Below, one piece after another: positions 18,401 to 26,200 of a stretch of DNA of 64,000 nucleotides. The notes below the pieces were generated by a model, which saw only the letters and a list, made by a program, of their open reading frames with translations, was not told where the DNA came from and did not search any database. The position numbers were made by a program, and so were the translations under genes. Source of the stretch: Faecalicoccus acidiformans (lineage in GTDB: Bacteria; Bacillota_I; Bacilli_A; Erysipelotrichales; Erysipelotrichaceae). The stretch covers positions 1 through 64,000 of the forward strand of contig NZ_JACHHD010000001.1 of assembly GCF_014202635.1 (NCBI RefSeq). Reading direction: 5' to 3'. The number at the start of each line of letters is the position of its first letter. Within the stretch, counting starts at the first letter, position 1.

Positions 18401-20033
18401 AGACGAAAACACAACACAGATTCCGATAACATTTGATATCGAACATCGTGCTGGTGTTTCCATTTATGATAAGTTGTTTGAAGAAGCGTTAGGGAAATAT
18501 TTTGGAAAACTTGAATCAGGTGCTGTTCATGTAATGACACAGGGAGGATTGGATAATTATTTCTCAATGATCAAGAAGATGCAGAAAAAAATTAAAGTCC
18601 AATCTTCTGATTCAAATACCGAATCCTTTGCGTGGGTGGAAGATGCCGACGGCAGTTCCAATGTCATAAGCATACAAGCAGATGGAGCAACATTGGATGA
18701 TCAAGGAAGACTAGTGCTCAAAGGCGATTCTGAGATTTCAGTGAATGCATTGAATACGGGACAAGCTTATTTATTGATTCAGGACAGCCAGGGAAATATC
18801 ACTAAACATCAATTCAATGTACATGAATCTTTCCCAGGGCAGGAAACAATTACTTCGGAAATTGAAGATCTTTTCTATCTTCCGTTTTTAGTGGTTCCAT
18901 ATGGCCAGACACTGTCTGAGGAAATGAGTACCTTCTTAAATGAATTAGGCTGTCAATTGATGTACGACAATGCACCTTTAAAGATTGGGGATTCTATTCC
19001 TACAGGTGCGGTGATTTTAGATGAAAATGGGAATGAAGTTTTATCGACTATGTTGCCCGGCGATTCCAACAGCGATACGCAAGTAAACTTGTTTGATGGT
19101 TATCATATTCTGAATATGAAGAATCAAAAGTCTTTAACGCAGATGCAGCTGGCTGCATCAAATTATAATGGGGATGGTGTAGCGGATGAAAAAGATACGA
19201 CATATCTCTTTAACTTTTTAACCCAACAAGATTTAACAACCTATAGTTTACCTGGTATTGAACAATCGGCGTATCAAGTGGATTTACAAAACTTGTTGCA
19301 AGGATTGGAGAATGTAAAGGGAATTCAACTGGACATTGATCATGCATCAAATTCGGGAATGGAAAATGCAGCAGTAAAAGTAAACGCAAAAGCCGATTTC
19401 AATCAGACTGCATACAATCAATCTCAAGATCGAATCCGTGCTATTGTGGCTAACTATGATTCATTGTTGCCTATTTCTAAAGCAAGTTTAGAAGTCCTGA
19501 TGAATTCTACACAGGATAAGGTGTCTATTCCTGCTCGAATATATATACAAACAGATACGGAAGAGATTACTCGGGATATCACCCTTACTTTAAATAAATT
19601 CACAGGTGATTCTGAAAATGATTTCCAACAAACTGTAGACCGATTTGAAGATACATTGAAAGAACTGGAGAATACGCTTGAAAGTCTGGAAGGCTATGAT
19701 TCAATCAAATCAGATTTCCTGACGATCATTGATCAAATCAAAGAAAAACTTCAAAAGGCACAAAGTGTGGAAGAAATCCAAGAGCTTCAGAAACAATTGG
19801 AGAATGCCTATGCTCAATTCCAGAAAAACCTAAAAGAACAACAAACCCAAGAATCTCAAAATTCTTCAGAATCTACTTCTGACAAAAAGAAAGACGAATC
19901 TGAGAGTCAAGATTCGAAAGAGAAGAAAAACTCGGAAAATACAGGCGTAAAAATTGGAGACACATTACTGTTTTTCGTACTTTCTACAGTTTCGTTACTG
20001 ATAATTATTTTGATACGAAAGAGAACGACTTAA
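15477..20033 (+). CDS. Large BspA-like LRR surface protein with dockerin-type repeats
   Basis: The 1518-residue exported protein has these parts: signal peptide (1-24), acidic linker, and a leucine-rich repeat region of the LRR_5/BspA type (about 85-395; units such as LKEIDNQAFLSCTSLTQVTL). Three H-x-Y-x2-W...C-x-C units follow (about 403-520); the third has lost one Cys (EATYYNEG). Then come a carboxypeptidase-regulatory-like beta domain (535-615), a dockerin-like pair of Ca-binding loops (DSNSDTQVNLFD and NYNGDGVADEKD, about 1195-1260), a long coiled coil (1385-1480), a membrane helix and the tail RKRTT. There is no LPxTG; ENTGVKIGD sits where a sorting motif would be. Likely an adhesin or scaffold. 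Confidence 0.85.
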   Translation: MKKIFACALVLILALAQINPVFSLQIDSTQSGETSTNVEDNPNQNKEINEDSLQKESTDLIQKDIESEADADEQEKTITEYSQDDFVIEDGVLTAYNGNDSHVVIPEGVTKIDREVFKNNETLQSVIFPNSLKEIGYEAFSNSGLQGNLILPKNLEIIDGSFRNISLESVVIPSSIQTASGAFSNSTIDKVIIESGLIEIPAGMFIFSKVIEVELPETITKINRDAFYCCDTLKVINLPSTLKEIDNQAFLSCTSLTQVTLPEGLTHLGREAFGDCTSIRTINIPSTLVQTGADPDSDLYFQGPFTNCNFEKIVFGEGIKEIPSTLFNLTGIREITIPDTVTKIGKSAFKRCFNLEYIYIPESVTTIEDNVFEHSDNVTIYCKENSAAHKYAVENNILYSFEVHEHEYGDWVTVKEATCIKDGLKKRTCSCGVFEEQVIDALGHDFSEEWTIDKEPTCTEEGWRSHHCTRCDETKDGEKIDKLDHSYGEWVIEKEATYYNEGKRYHICEHCQNKEEEIIPILKPDFEAHPDYSFAEFEVVDAQNLNTIEGALIKLSNGKDTFQTMTNDEGKAKVFVPHGSYDIVVSKEGYMDRSFIYTLETGEVSVPQIGISTGSVVTGELTVTEMTRDEILEAGIDVNDPDNEHVFKYEVTLKFSDGLEIYTIPSVIFKNNKGEGIKSYFGDESNTGNVFVIDAPEKITITKVSEYLYIVVQGQTKWLKEMFHVQLVVVNTSLTDKLVDCTAELQLPSGLSLADLSTGEQSNQQIIESVDRGQSESLDWYIRGDQTGDYGISATLKGEFSSFHDPFEYTFKTQDPLHVYAGTDMQLTVHCSDAAYYGEPYTMIFELENVSDHTIYDVRHQIKNVSQYQVKKYTWVEDGKVVDEEEAWNTLDSQDLGLDGIVLKDEFKPGEKLAVLVKTDVLWKSPLHRFKESASTLQTILKLGGLSGNAMSTLFSAISFVDVRYYLTDTLVSYADENTTQIPITFDIEHRAGVSIYDKLFEEALGKYFGKLESGAVHVMTQGGLDNYFSMIKKMQKKIKVQSSDSNTESFAWVEDADGSSNVISIQADGATLDDQGRLVLKGDSEISVNALNTGQAYLLIQDSQGNITKHQFNVHESFPGQETITSEIEDLFYLPFLVVPYGQTLSEEMSTFLNELGCQLMYDNAPLKIGDSIPTGAVILDENGNEVLSTMLPGDSNSDTQVNLFDGYHILNMKNQKSLTQMQLAASNYNGDGVADEKDTTYLFNFLTQQDLTTYSLPGIEQSAYQVDLQNLLQGLENVKGIQLDIDHASNSGMENAAVKVNAKADFNQTAYNQSQDRIRAIVANYDSLLPISKASLEVLMNSTQDKVSIPARIYIQTDTEEITRDITLTLNKFTGDSENDFQQTVDRFEDTLKELENTLESLEGYDSIKSDFLTIIDQIKEKLQKAQSVEEIQELQKQLENAYAQFQKNLKEQQTQESQNSSESTSDKKKDESESQDSKEKKNSENTGVKIGDTLLFFVLSTVSLLIIILIRKRTT

Positions 20034-20095
20034 TATAACTCTATCAAGAGCAGTATAATCGCTAATTTAACGTAGTGTGGTTTAAGGTTCGAAAA

Positions 20096-20134
20096 AGATG
20101 GTATAAATCTAAGGTAGATATACCATCTTTTCTT
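20096..20134 (+). terminator. Rho-independent terminator
   Basis: AGATGGTATA (20096-20105) pairs with TATACCATCT (20119-20128), followed by a T-rich run. It ends the lipoprotein and surface-protein operon. Confidence 0.8.
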
Positions 20135-20151
20135 GTGCAAAAAAAACGCCT

Positions 20152-20184
20152 CTTTAAATTCTAGCGGGGTGGAAAAACCCCGCT
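20152..20184. repeat. Repeated intergenic hairpin element, copy 2
   Basis: CTTTAAATTCTAGCGGGG (20152-20169) matches copy 1 at 4808-4825 exactly. AGCGGGG (20163-20169) pairs with CCCCGCT (20178-20184). The loop differs from copy 1. Confidence 0.6.
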
Positions 20185-20306
20185 GTGATTAAGGTTGTGG
20201 TCTCTTGACAAACCCTTCATATATATAATCCATTTCACACTATACTACACTAACCTCGGTTAACGATATGCTCCCTTTCAATCAAATCTTTAATTTTTTG
20301 TTTAAG

Positions 20307-20858
20307 TTACATATATTTACTTAAAATCGTTTCAATTTGTGATTTAATTTGTTCATATTCATGATTTGACGTATATCTTACCTCATAGCTATCATTCCAT
20401 ATATAAAACTCACTCAACCCTCCTCTTGGGGGAAACATACTTTTATATTGTTTTGCCACCTCACTAACTAATTCTTCATATCGTAAAGGATCATTAGTTA
20501 ATTCCGCTTCAAGGTATTGAACTATATTCTTTATGGTTCTCTTGGCATAATTGTTATCATTGTTAGGATTTGAAACAATAATACCGTACATTTCTTTAAA
20601 TAGTTTTATAAGTTTTATAATAAGTTTTCTTTCATTGTTTTTCATCGTTTTCTTATTGCTGAGAAAAAGTTCTAACGGCTCAAATTTACCATATTTCATG
20701 ATTTCAATATACTTTATAATCACATTAAATACCATTTTTTCTGCTGTCCCATCGGTTTCAATCTGTTTAACAGTCTGCTCATAAGAAGCGAATACATGAT
20801 TTAAAAAATTTTCAATGTATAAAATAGATTGGAACCATCTAAGAAGGAAAATCATCAT
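20307..20858 (-). CDS. Hypothetical protein, possibly truncated at its start
   Basis: A 183-residue, Lys/Glu-rich, largely helical protein without signal peptide or recognised motif. No ribosome site precedes the ATG at 20858 on the minus strand. The first residues look like the inside of a longer protein, so this may be a 5-prime truncated gene or use a later start (for example Met at about residue 42). It lies alone between the surface-protein operon and the VanZ-like gene. Confidence 0.45.
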   Translation of the reverse strand: MMIFLLRWFQSILYIENFLNHVFASYEQTVKQIETDGTAEKMVFNVIIKYIEIMKYGKFEPLELFLSNKKTMKNNERKLIIKLIKLFKEMYGIIVSNPNNDNNYAKRTIKNIVQYLEAELTNDPLRYEELVSEVAKQYKSMFPPRGGLSEFYIWNDSYEVRYTSNHEYEQIKSQIETILSKYM

Positions 20859-20975
20859 CCAGGTGGATAAATGATGCGATAAGATAATATGGTCATATTA
20901 TGTGAAATGGTGTCATTGGTTGAATTTATAGTGTTTTTGATTTATAGTAAAGCTCACTAAAGGAGTTTTAAAATC

Positions 20976-21524
20976 ATGAAAAAGAAGAATTGGCCCCTGC
21001 GCATACTATGTGCGTTATTGTTTGTGGCTTTAAGTGGCGTAATCATGTTATCGATATATACACTGTCTGCTGAGGATGGATTAGAGTCCGGCAGCCGAAG
21101 CGAACAAGTAACGGAAGTATTAAAAGAAGAAGTCCAGGAGCGCTTAGAAAGTACACCAGAAGGAGTGGCTCTCAGCGAGAGAATCAAAGCATTCATCATC
21201 CTTCATTCTCCCTACGGCAGTGATTGGAACATGAATGTTAGAAAGCTGGCGCATTTTACGATTTATTTTGCTCTTGCCACGATGTGTTATATCACACTGG
21301 CGATTCTTGGAGTAGGGAAGATCGGACGCATCCTAATCACAATGCTGATATGTGGTGTGTTTGCCATCTTTGATGAGCTTCATCAAGGAGACGTCATAGG
21401 ACGAACCATGTCCGAAAGAGATGTGATCATTGACTCTCTTGGAGCCTTGACAAGCGTGGGTATCCTAACCGTGATTTCTATTTTTTACAGCATTATCAGC
21501 TATCCGTTCAGAAAGAATCAATAG
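20976..21524 (+). CDS. VanZ-like membrane protein
   Basis: Has an N-terminal membrane helix, an extracytoplasmic loop of about 60 residues, and three further helices with the VanZ-family pattern: KLAHFTIYFAL, FDELHQGDVIGRTMSERDVIID and a final glycine-containing helix. VanZ proteins affect sensitivity to glycopeptides in some hosts, but the general role of the family is unclear. AAGGAG precedes the ATG at proper spacing, and a strong terminator follows, so it is probably a single-gene unit. Confidence 0.85.
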   Translation: MKKKNWPLRILCALLFVALSGVIMLSIYTLSAEDGLESGSRSEQVTEVLKEEVQERLESTPEGVALSERIKAFIILHSPYGSDWNMNVRKLAHFTIYFALATMCYITLAILGVGKIGRILITMLICGVFAIFDELHQGDVIGRTMSERDVIIDSLGALTSVGILTVISIFYSIISYPFRKNQ

Positions 21525-21529
21525 ATATT

Positions 21530-21570
21530 AAGACTCTTGAAAATGGCAGGTTCAAGAGTCTTTTCTTTTG
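21530..21570 (+). terminator. Rho-independent terminator
   Basis: AGACTCTTGAA (21531-21541) pairs with TTCAAGAGTCT (21551-21561), followed by a T-run. It ends the VanZ-like gene. Confidence 0.85.
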
Positions 21571-21613
21571 TATGAATCTATAGTGGGACTTATGCAATAA
21601 AAGTTTTTTTGAG

Positions 21614-21668
21614 TTGACATCTTCTTGTGGTTAGAATATACTAACTATGTAGTTAGCAATAACTAACC
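21614..21668 (+). promoter_or_regulatory. Promoter with DtxR-type operator for the flavodoxin operon
   Basis: TTGACA (21614-21619), 17 bp, TATACT (21637-21642). A perfect palindrome CTAACTATGTAGTTAG (21641-21656) overlaps the -10, and a further AACTAACC half-site follows. The same operator core occurs before feoA (23162-23177), and a DtxR-family gene lies between the two. Confidence 0.75.
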
Positions 21669-21684
21669 AAGGAGGTGCGTTTAT

Positions 21685-22038
21685 ATGAATTATGCATATG
21701 CTTCCCGCACGGGAAATGTTGAATCCATTATCCAGCAACTTGGTTTGGATGCGACATTCATTCAATCGGGGGATGAAACAGTCGATGGACCTTTTATTTT
21801 ATTTACATATACGGACGGATTAGGAGATGTTCCTATGGAAGTAGAAACGTTCTTAATGGCCAACGGCGCTCATTTAAAAGGTGTAATCGTCTCTGGGGAT
21901 ACCGGATATGGAGATGCCTATTGCCAAGCCGGGGACAAGATCGCTGCCGAATATGATGTAGAATGCCTCTACAAAGTAGAAAACGCGGGAGAGCCAAGCG
22001 ATATCGAGGAGATTTCAAAAATTTTGGAAAATGTCTAG
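21685..22038 (+). CDS. NrdI-like flavodoxin
   Basis: A 117-residue flavodoxin-fold protein of the NrdI size. The FMN phosphate loop is SRTGNV, and TYTDGLGDVP and SGDTGYGDAY are the flavin-contact loops. NrdI supplies oxidant to manganese ribonucleotide reductase, but no nrdEF genes are next to it. In this iron-regulated operon it may instead be an iron-sparing electron carrier. AGGAGG precedes the start, and the 3-prime end overlaps the next gene by 8 bp. The promoter carries a DtxR-type palindrome, so it should be induced when iron is low. Confidence 0.72.
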   Translation: MNYAYASRTGNVESIIQQLGLDATFIQSGDETVDGPFILFTYTDGLGDVPMEVETFLMANGAHLKGVIVSGDTGYGDAYCQAGDKIAAEYDVECLYKVENAGEPSDIEEISKILENV

Positions 22039-22588
22039 CGAAAAAAAGGCATTTGAAGAAATGCTGGCCTATCATTGCGCCCCTTGTTTAAAACAAGTCA
22101 AGATGGCCAATATGTTTCATGTGTCTAGAACATCGTTTCCACATGCCAAGGAAATGGTTCTGGAATATAATGATAAGCTCAAAAACAAGGGCTTAGAATT
22201 TCGAATCCTGCAGGCAGAAAAACCGCGCATCACATTCTATTTATTTTCAACGAAAGAAATAGAAAAAGTCCTCAACCAACCGGTGATTCAATCTTTTTTA
22301 CAGAATCTCGGCTATCCAACGGATTCTGTTTCTGCCTGTCTGGATCATTTGGAAACGAGAATGGAGGAAGCCTCCTATCCGCATGAGATCGGGATTTTCT
22401 TAGGCTATCCTTATGAAGATGTACTCGGATTCATTCATCATAAGCCTTGCTGCGGGGTAGGAGCCTGGAAAGTCTATGATGCAATGAATCTGGAGCGTTC
22501 CCAAGCTTTGTTCGCTCTCTTTGATCGAATTCGCAATCAATTTATATATGCCGTGGAAAACGGCGCTATGATTGAACAGCTTATTTAA
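22031..22588 (+). CDS. DUF3793-family protein
   Basis: A 185-residue cytoplasmic protein resembling DUF3793 proteins that often sit next to flavodoxin and feo genes in Bacillota. Visible features are the N-terminal HCAPCLKQVKMANMF segment, the central IGIFLGYPYEDVLGFI and the Cys pair in HKPCCGVGAWKVY. The Cys and His residues could bind a metal, but the function is not known. Translation is coupled to the flavodoxin gene by overlap. Confidence 0.75.
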   Translation: MSSEKKAFEEMLAYHCAPCLKQVKMANMFHVSRTSFPHAKEMVLEYNDKLKNKGLEFRILQAEKPRITFYLFSTKEIEKVLNQPVIQSFLQNLGYPTDSVSACLDHLETRMEEASYPHEIGIFLGYPYEDVLGFIHHKPCCGVGAWKVYDAMNLERSQALFALFDRIRNQFIYAVENGAMIEQLI

Positions 22589-22645
22589 CTCATCCTTATT
22601 TACTTTACCTATACCTAACCCTTAAATAATCGATCAAAGAATGTT

Positions 22646-22668
22646 AAAGCCCACTTAGGGCTTTTTGT
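22646..22668 (+). terminator. Rho-independent terminator
   Basis: AAGCCC (22647-22652) pairs with GGGCTT (22658-22663), followed by Ts. It lies between DUF3793 and the regulator gene, where it may reduce rather than stop read-through. Confidence 0.6.
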
Positions 22669-22685
22669 GCGATAGAAAGGATCAT

Positions 22686-23057
22686 ATGAAAGATTTAGGA
22701 CAATCAAGAGAAGACTATTTAGAAGCGATTCTTGTGCTTAGCCAACAAATATCTTCGGTACATAATATAGATATTGCCAGCTATTTAGGATTTACCAAAT
22801 CGAGTGTATCGACGGCCTTAAAGCACCTAAAAAAAGAAGGACTGATCGATATCTCTGAATCAAGGGCAATCACATTGACACAAACAGGCAAAGATATTGC
22901 CGCTTCCACATACAAGCGTCATCTCTTCTTTACAGAGATGCTGACAAAGATTGGAGTGAATCCCCAAGTTGCTTCAGAGGATGCTTGTCGCCTGGAACAT
23001 GTGATCAGCGAAGAGACATTTCGGGCAATTCAGGAATATTATAAAAAACATTCTTGA
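22686..23057 (+). CDS. DtxR/MntR-family metal-dependent repressor
   Basis: A 123-residue protein with an N-terminal winged helix-turn-helix (SREDYLEAIL, DIASYLGFTKSSVSTALKHL) and a short metal-binding and dimer domain with EDACRLEHVISEE, equivalent to the Cys/Glu/His ligands of DtxR and IdeR. It lacks a C-terminal SH3-like domain, like MntR. ATG 22686 follows GAAAGG. It lies between two promoters carrying the same CTAACT palindrome and most likely represses both when ferrous iron is plentiful. The Cys ligand favours iron over manganese. Confidence 0.88.
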   Translation: MKDLGQSREDYLEAILVLSQQISSVHNIDIASYLGFTKSSVSTALKHLKKEGLIDISESRAITLTQTGKDIAASTYKRHLFFTEMLTKIGVNPQVASEDACRLEHVISEETFRAIQEYYKKHS

Positions 23058-23070
23058 TTTTTCAGGATAG

Positions 23071-23102
23071 ACCAGATTGAAAGTGTACAATCTGGTTTTT
23101 TG
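23071..23102 (+). terminator. Rho-independent terminator
   Basis: ACCAGATTG (23071-23079) pairs with CAATCTGGT (23088-23096), followed by a T-run. It separates the regulator gene from the feo promoter. Confidence 0.85.
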
Positions 23103-23123
23103 ATTAAAGAGAAGTTAATCGAC

Positions 23124-23177
23124 ACTAATTAGTCTTGACTTATTATTTGAGTAAGAGTACACTAACTTTGTAGTTAG
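23124..23177 (+). promoter_or_regulatory. feo promoter with DtxR-type operator
   Basis: TTGACT (23135-23140), 17 bp, TACACT (23158-23163). The operator CTAACTTTGTAGTTAG (23162-23177) overlaps the -10, with the same geometry as at 21637-21656. A second palindrome, ACTAATTAGT (23124-23133), lies just upstream of the -35. Confidence 0.75.
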
Positions 23178-23216
23178 AGTCAACTAATTAGCTTCTTATA
23201 ACTTAGGAGGGATTCG

Positions 23217-23426
23217 ATGCCATTGACCTTTGCTGACTTGAACCGTCAATATGTAATTTTAAAGATTACAGGGCAAGATAAAGTCAGAGCCCATTTAAAA
23301 AATCTTGGCTTTATAGAAAATGAAACCGTTTCTGTGATCCAGAGCATTCAAGGAAATCTAATCGTGGAAATCAAAGGTGTTCGTATTGCCTTAGACAAGT
23401 CGTTGGCAAATCGAATCGTGGTTTGA
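23217..23426 (+). CDS. feoA: FeoA-family protein (first copy)
   Basis: A 69-residue SH3-like FeoA protein, the small cytoplasmic partner of the ferrous iron transporter FeoB. The pattern L.NLGF...E.V.V.....GN.IVEI.G.R.AL fits the family. AGGAGG precedes the start. First gene of feoA-feoA-feoB-Cys-rich peptide, under the DtxR-type operator. Confidence 0.85.
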   Translation: MPLTFADLNRQYVILKITGQDKVRAHLKNLGFIENETVSVIQSIQGNLIVEIKGVRIALDKSLANRIVV

Positions 23427-23448
23427 CAAAAGAGAAAGGAAAAAGAGT

Positions 23449-23670
23449 ATGAAGACGTTGAAAGATTGTAAACCGTCAGAAACTGTCGTAGTCAAAAAAA
23501 TCACTGGGACAGGGGCGACAAAAAGACGCATTATGGATATGGGAATCACAAAAGGTGTCGAGATTCATATTCGCAAAGTGGCACCATTGGGGGATCCCAT
23601 TGAACTGAACATTCGCGGATATGAATTATCGGTGCGCAAACAAGATGCACAAATGATCGAAGTAGAATAG
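23449..23670 (+). CDS. feoA: FeoA-family protein (second copy)
   Basis: A 73-residue SH3-like FeoA protein with the usual IMDMGITKGVEI.IRKVAPLGDPIE and ELSVRK..A segments. It is clearly diverged from the first copy, so the pair may form a heteromer at FeoB. It lies 12 bp upstream of feoB and is preceded by AAAGGAAAAAG. Confidence 0.9.
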   Translation: MKTLKDCKPSETVVVKKITGTGATKRRIMDMGITKGVEIHIRKVAPLGDPIELNIRGYELSVRKQDAQMIEVE

Positions 23671-23682
23671 GAAGGGAGATAT

Positions 23683-25869
23683 ATGGAAATAAAAATCGCA
23701 TTGGCAGGAAACCCAAACAGTGGGAAAACCACCTTGTTTAATAACTTGACAGGATCCAGACAACGTGTAGGAAACTGGCCAGGGGTTACTGTAGAAAAAA
23801 AAGAAGGTTCTTTAAAAGGGAGAAATGATGTTACGATTCAGGACTTGCCCGGAATCTATTCGTTGTCACCTTATTCTCTAGAAGAAGTTGTTTCAAGAAA
23901 CTATTTAGTGAATGAAAAACCAGATGCAATATTGAATATTGTCGATGGTACCAATATTGAACGAAATTTATATCTGACCACACAATTATTGGAGCTAGGC
24001 ATACCGGTCGTTGTTGCGGTCAATATGATCGATTTGGTAGAAAGAAATGGCGATAAGATCGATCTAGACAAACTATCAAAAGAACTGGATTGTCCGGTAA
24101 TTGCTATTTCAGCTTTAAAAGGAAAGGGAACAAAAGAGGCGGCACAAAAGGCCATAGAGGTCGCCGGCAGTCATCAAGTTGCTGCTATTCCTTCAATCTA
24201 TGACAAAACGGTATTATCCGCATTATCCAATATCGAATCGGTATTAGGCAGTCAGATCGATACTTCCATGGCTCGCTGGTATTCTGTCAAAGTTTTTGAA
24301 AGAGATGAACGAATCGATGAAATCTTAAAACTGAGTGCCGATCAGACTTCGAAAATAGAACCTATCATTAAAAAGGTCGAAGAGGCAATGGATGATGATG
24401 CCGAAAGTATCATCACTTCGCAGCGTTATGATTTTATTGGGAAGATCGTAAGTCATACAGTAAAGAAAAAAGGACCAAAACACGAACTCTCGATCTCAGA
24501 CAAGATCGATAAGATTGTGACCAACCGTATCCTGGCCTTGCCGATTTTTGTCTTGATTATGTATGTCGTGTATACGATTGCCATGGGAGGTACATCTATC
24601 TCGATTGGTACAATGGGTACCGATTGGGCCAACGATGTGCTGTTCGGGGAAATCGTACCCAATTTCTTTGATGGAATCTTGACATCTTTACAAGTCAACG
24701 GTGTTCTCTATAGCTTGATCATGGATGGTATTTTAGGCGGTGTAGGAGCTGTATTGGGATTTGTACCGCAAATCTTAGTATTATTCTTATTGTTGTCCAT
24801 TATGGAAGATGTGGGATATATGTCCCGTGTCGCCTTTATTATGGATAGAATCTTCCGTCGTTTTGGCCTGAGCGGAAAAAGCTTTATCCCCATGCTTGTC
24901 GCAACCGGATGCGGCGTACCAGGAATTATGGCCAGCCGCACGATTGAACAAGACCGTGATCGCAAGATGACCATAATGACAACCGGTTTCATTCCTTGCG
25001 GTGCCAAGATGCCTATCATCGGCCTTTTTGCCGGTGCGGTCTTTGGCGGAAGTTCCCTTGTCGCAACGAGTGCGTTTGTGATCGGAATTGCAGCGGTTGT
25101 CATCAGCGGCATCATTTTAAAGAAATTCAAATCCTTTGCCGGAGAACCCGCTCCCTTTGTAATGGAATTACCGGCATATCACTTGCCAAGTATCGGCAAT
25201 GTGCTGCGTGCTACCTGGGAAAGAGGATGGAGTTTTATCAAACGCGCCGGAACGATCATTCTTCTCAGTACGATCATTCTATGGTTCTTGCAGGGATTTG
25301 GTTTTACCAACGGACAATTTGGTATGGTGGAAGACAACAACACTTCATTGCTTGCTGCCATTGGAAATGCTATCGCTTGGATCTTTGCGCCCCTTGGCTG
25401 GGTGGGCGATATGGCATGGAAAGCCACAGTTGCCACTTTCACCGGTTTGATTGCCAAAGAAGAAGTCGTCAATACATTTGGTGTTCTGTACAACTATGCG
25501 GAAGTGAGTGAAGAAGGAAATGAAATCTGGACTTTGATTGCCCGAGACTTTACTCCGATTGCTGCATACAGTTTCATGATCTTCAACTTGTTATGTGCCC
25601 CATGCTTTGCGGCGATGGGTGCCATCAAGCGCGAGATGAACAACACCAAATGGACTTTGGCAGCTATTGGTTATATGTGCTTGTTTGCCTATGTTTCAAG
25701 CTTGATCGTTTATCAGCTGGGAGGACTTTTGTTAGGGGAAGTGACCTTCAGCATTTGGACAATCGTTGCGCTTGCACTTCTGGCACTTATCCTATATCTT
25801 TTAGTTAGACCCGGCTATAAGCCAAAATCCGAAGCCTTGGATCTGAAAGGAATGTCGGTTGCCAAATAA
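23683..25869 (+). CDS. feoB: Ferrous iron transporter FeoB
   Basis: Full-length (728 residues) ferrous iron uptake permease. The N-terminal G domain has GNPNSGKTT (G1), QDLPG (G3) and NMID (G4), followed by the helical regulatory domain (about 160-265). Gate and nucleoside-recognition membrane segments follow, including the conserved GCGVPGIMA and PCFAAMGAI motifs with Cys residues. AGGGAG precedes ATG. It sits in the iron-repressed operon with two FeoA proteins upstream and a Cys-rich membrane peptide downstream. Confidence 0.97.
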   Translation: MEIKIALAGNPNSGKTTLFNNLTGSRQRVGNWPGVTVEKKEGSLKGRNDVTIQDLPGIYSLSPYSLEEVVSRNYLVNEKPDAILNIVDGTNIERNLYLTTQLLELGIPVVVAVNMIDLVERNGDKIDLDKLSKELDCPVIAISALKGKGTKEAAQKAIEVAGSHQVAAIPSIYDKTVLSALSNIESVLGSQIDTSMARWYSVKVFERDERIDEILKLSADQTSKIEPIIKKVEEAMDDDAESIITSQRYDFIGKIVSHTVKKKGPKHELSISDKIDKIVTNRILALPIFVLIMYVVYTIAMGGTSISIGTMGTDWANDVLFGEIVPNFFDGILTSLQVNGVLYSLIMDGILGGVGAVLGFVPQILVLFLLLSIMEDVGYMSRVAFIMDRIFRRFGLSGKSFIPMLVATGCGVPGIMASRTIEQDRDRKMTIMTTGFIPCGAKMPIIGLFAGAVFGGSSLVATSAFVIGIAAVVISGIILKKFKSFAGEPAPFVMELPAYHLPSIGNVLRATWERGWSFIKRAGTIILLSTIILWFLQGFGFTNGQFGMVEDNNTSLLAAIGNAIAWIFAPLGWVGDMAWKATVATFTGLIAKEEVVNTFGVLYNYAEVSEEGNEIWTLIARDFTPIAAYSFMIFNLLCAPCFAAMGAIKREMNNTKWTLAAIGYMCLFAYVSSLIVYQLGGLLLGEVTFSIWTIVALALLALILYLLVRPGYKPKSEALDLKGMSVAK

Positions 25870-25886
25870 AAAGGAGGGAGGATCGT

Positions 25887-26063
25887 ATGGGAAATATCAT
25901 TGTACTCTTGATTCTTTCCATTCTTGTTGTTTTGATCCTTCGCTATCTATGGGCACAACATAAGAGCCCTAAACAATGTACTGGAGATTGCAGTTCTTGC
26001 GGATCACAGAGCTGCCATCTGGATTGGCAGAAGATTCGTCAGGAAATCAAAGAAACAAAATAA
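25887..26063 (+). CDS. FeoB-associated Cys-rich membrane peptide
   Basis: A 58-residue protein with one N-terminal membrane helix (MGNIIVLLILSILVVLIL), then a cytoplasmic C-x3-C-x2-C-x4-C cluster (CTGDCSSCGSQSC). This is the build of small Cys-rich proteins encoded after feoB in many Bacillota, sometimes called FeoC-like. It may bind iron or an iron-sulfur cluster near FeoB. A very strong AAGGAGGGAGG site precedes ATG 25887, 17 bp after feoB. Confidence 0.85.
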   Translation: MGNIIVLLILSILVVLILRYLWAQHKSPKQCTGDCSSCGSQSCHLDWQKIRQEIKETK

Positions 26064-26067
26064 TTCT

Positions 26068-26091
26068 TGAGCCCGAAAGGGCTCATTTTTT
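26068..26091 (+). terminator. Rho-independent terminator of the feo operon
   Basis: TGAGCCC (26068-26074), GAAA loop, GGGCTCA (26079-26085), then a T-run. Confidence 0.9.
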
Positions 26092-26142
26092 GATATTTAT
26101 CAAGTTCTTAAAAATCACGATAAGTACTGGTAAAATGAGGAT

Positions 26143-26172
26143 TTGACTAAGTTTGTCAAAAAAGTGTAATAT
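26143..26172 (+). promoter_or_regulatory. Promoter of the DUF2812 gene
   Basis: TTGACT (26143-26148) and TAATAT (26167-26172) are 18 bp apart, 28 bp before the start codon. The -35 is the left arm of a small inverted repeat (TTGAC/GTCAA). Confidence 0.5.
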
Positions 26173-26200
26173 AGAGTGGAATTGATTTGAGGTGAACGAA

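Noticed and set aside
23178-23216. A riboswitch before feoA.
   Set aside because: The space between the mapped promoter and the start is short and explained by the DtxR-type operator and ribosome site.
24708-25130. A long minus-strand frame inside feoB.
   Set aside because: It mirrors an intact, highly conserved coding sequence on the other strand; a shadow frame.
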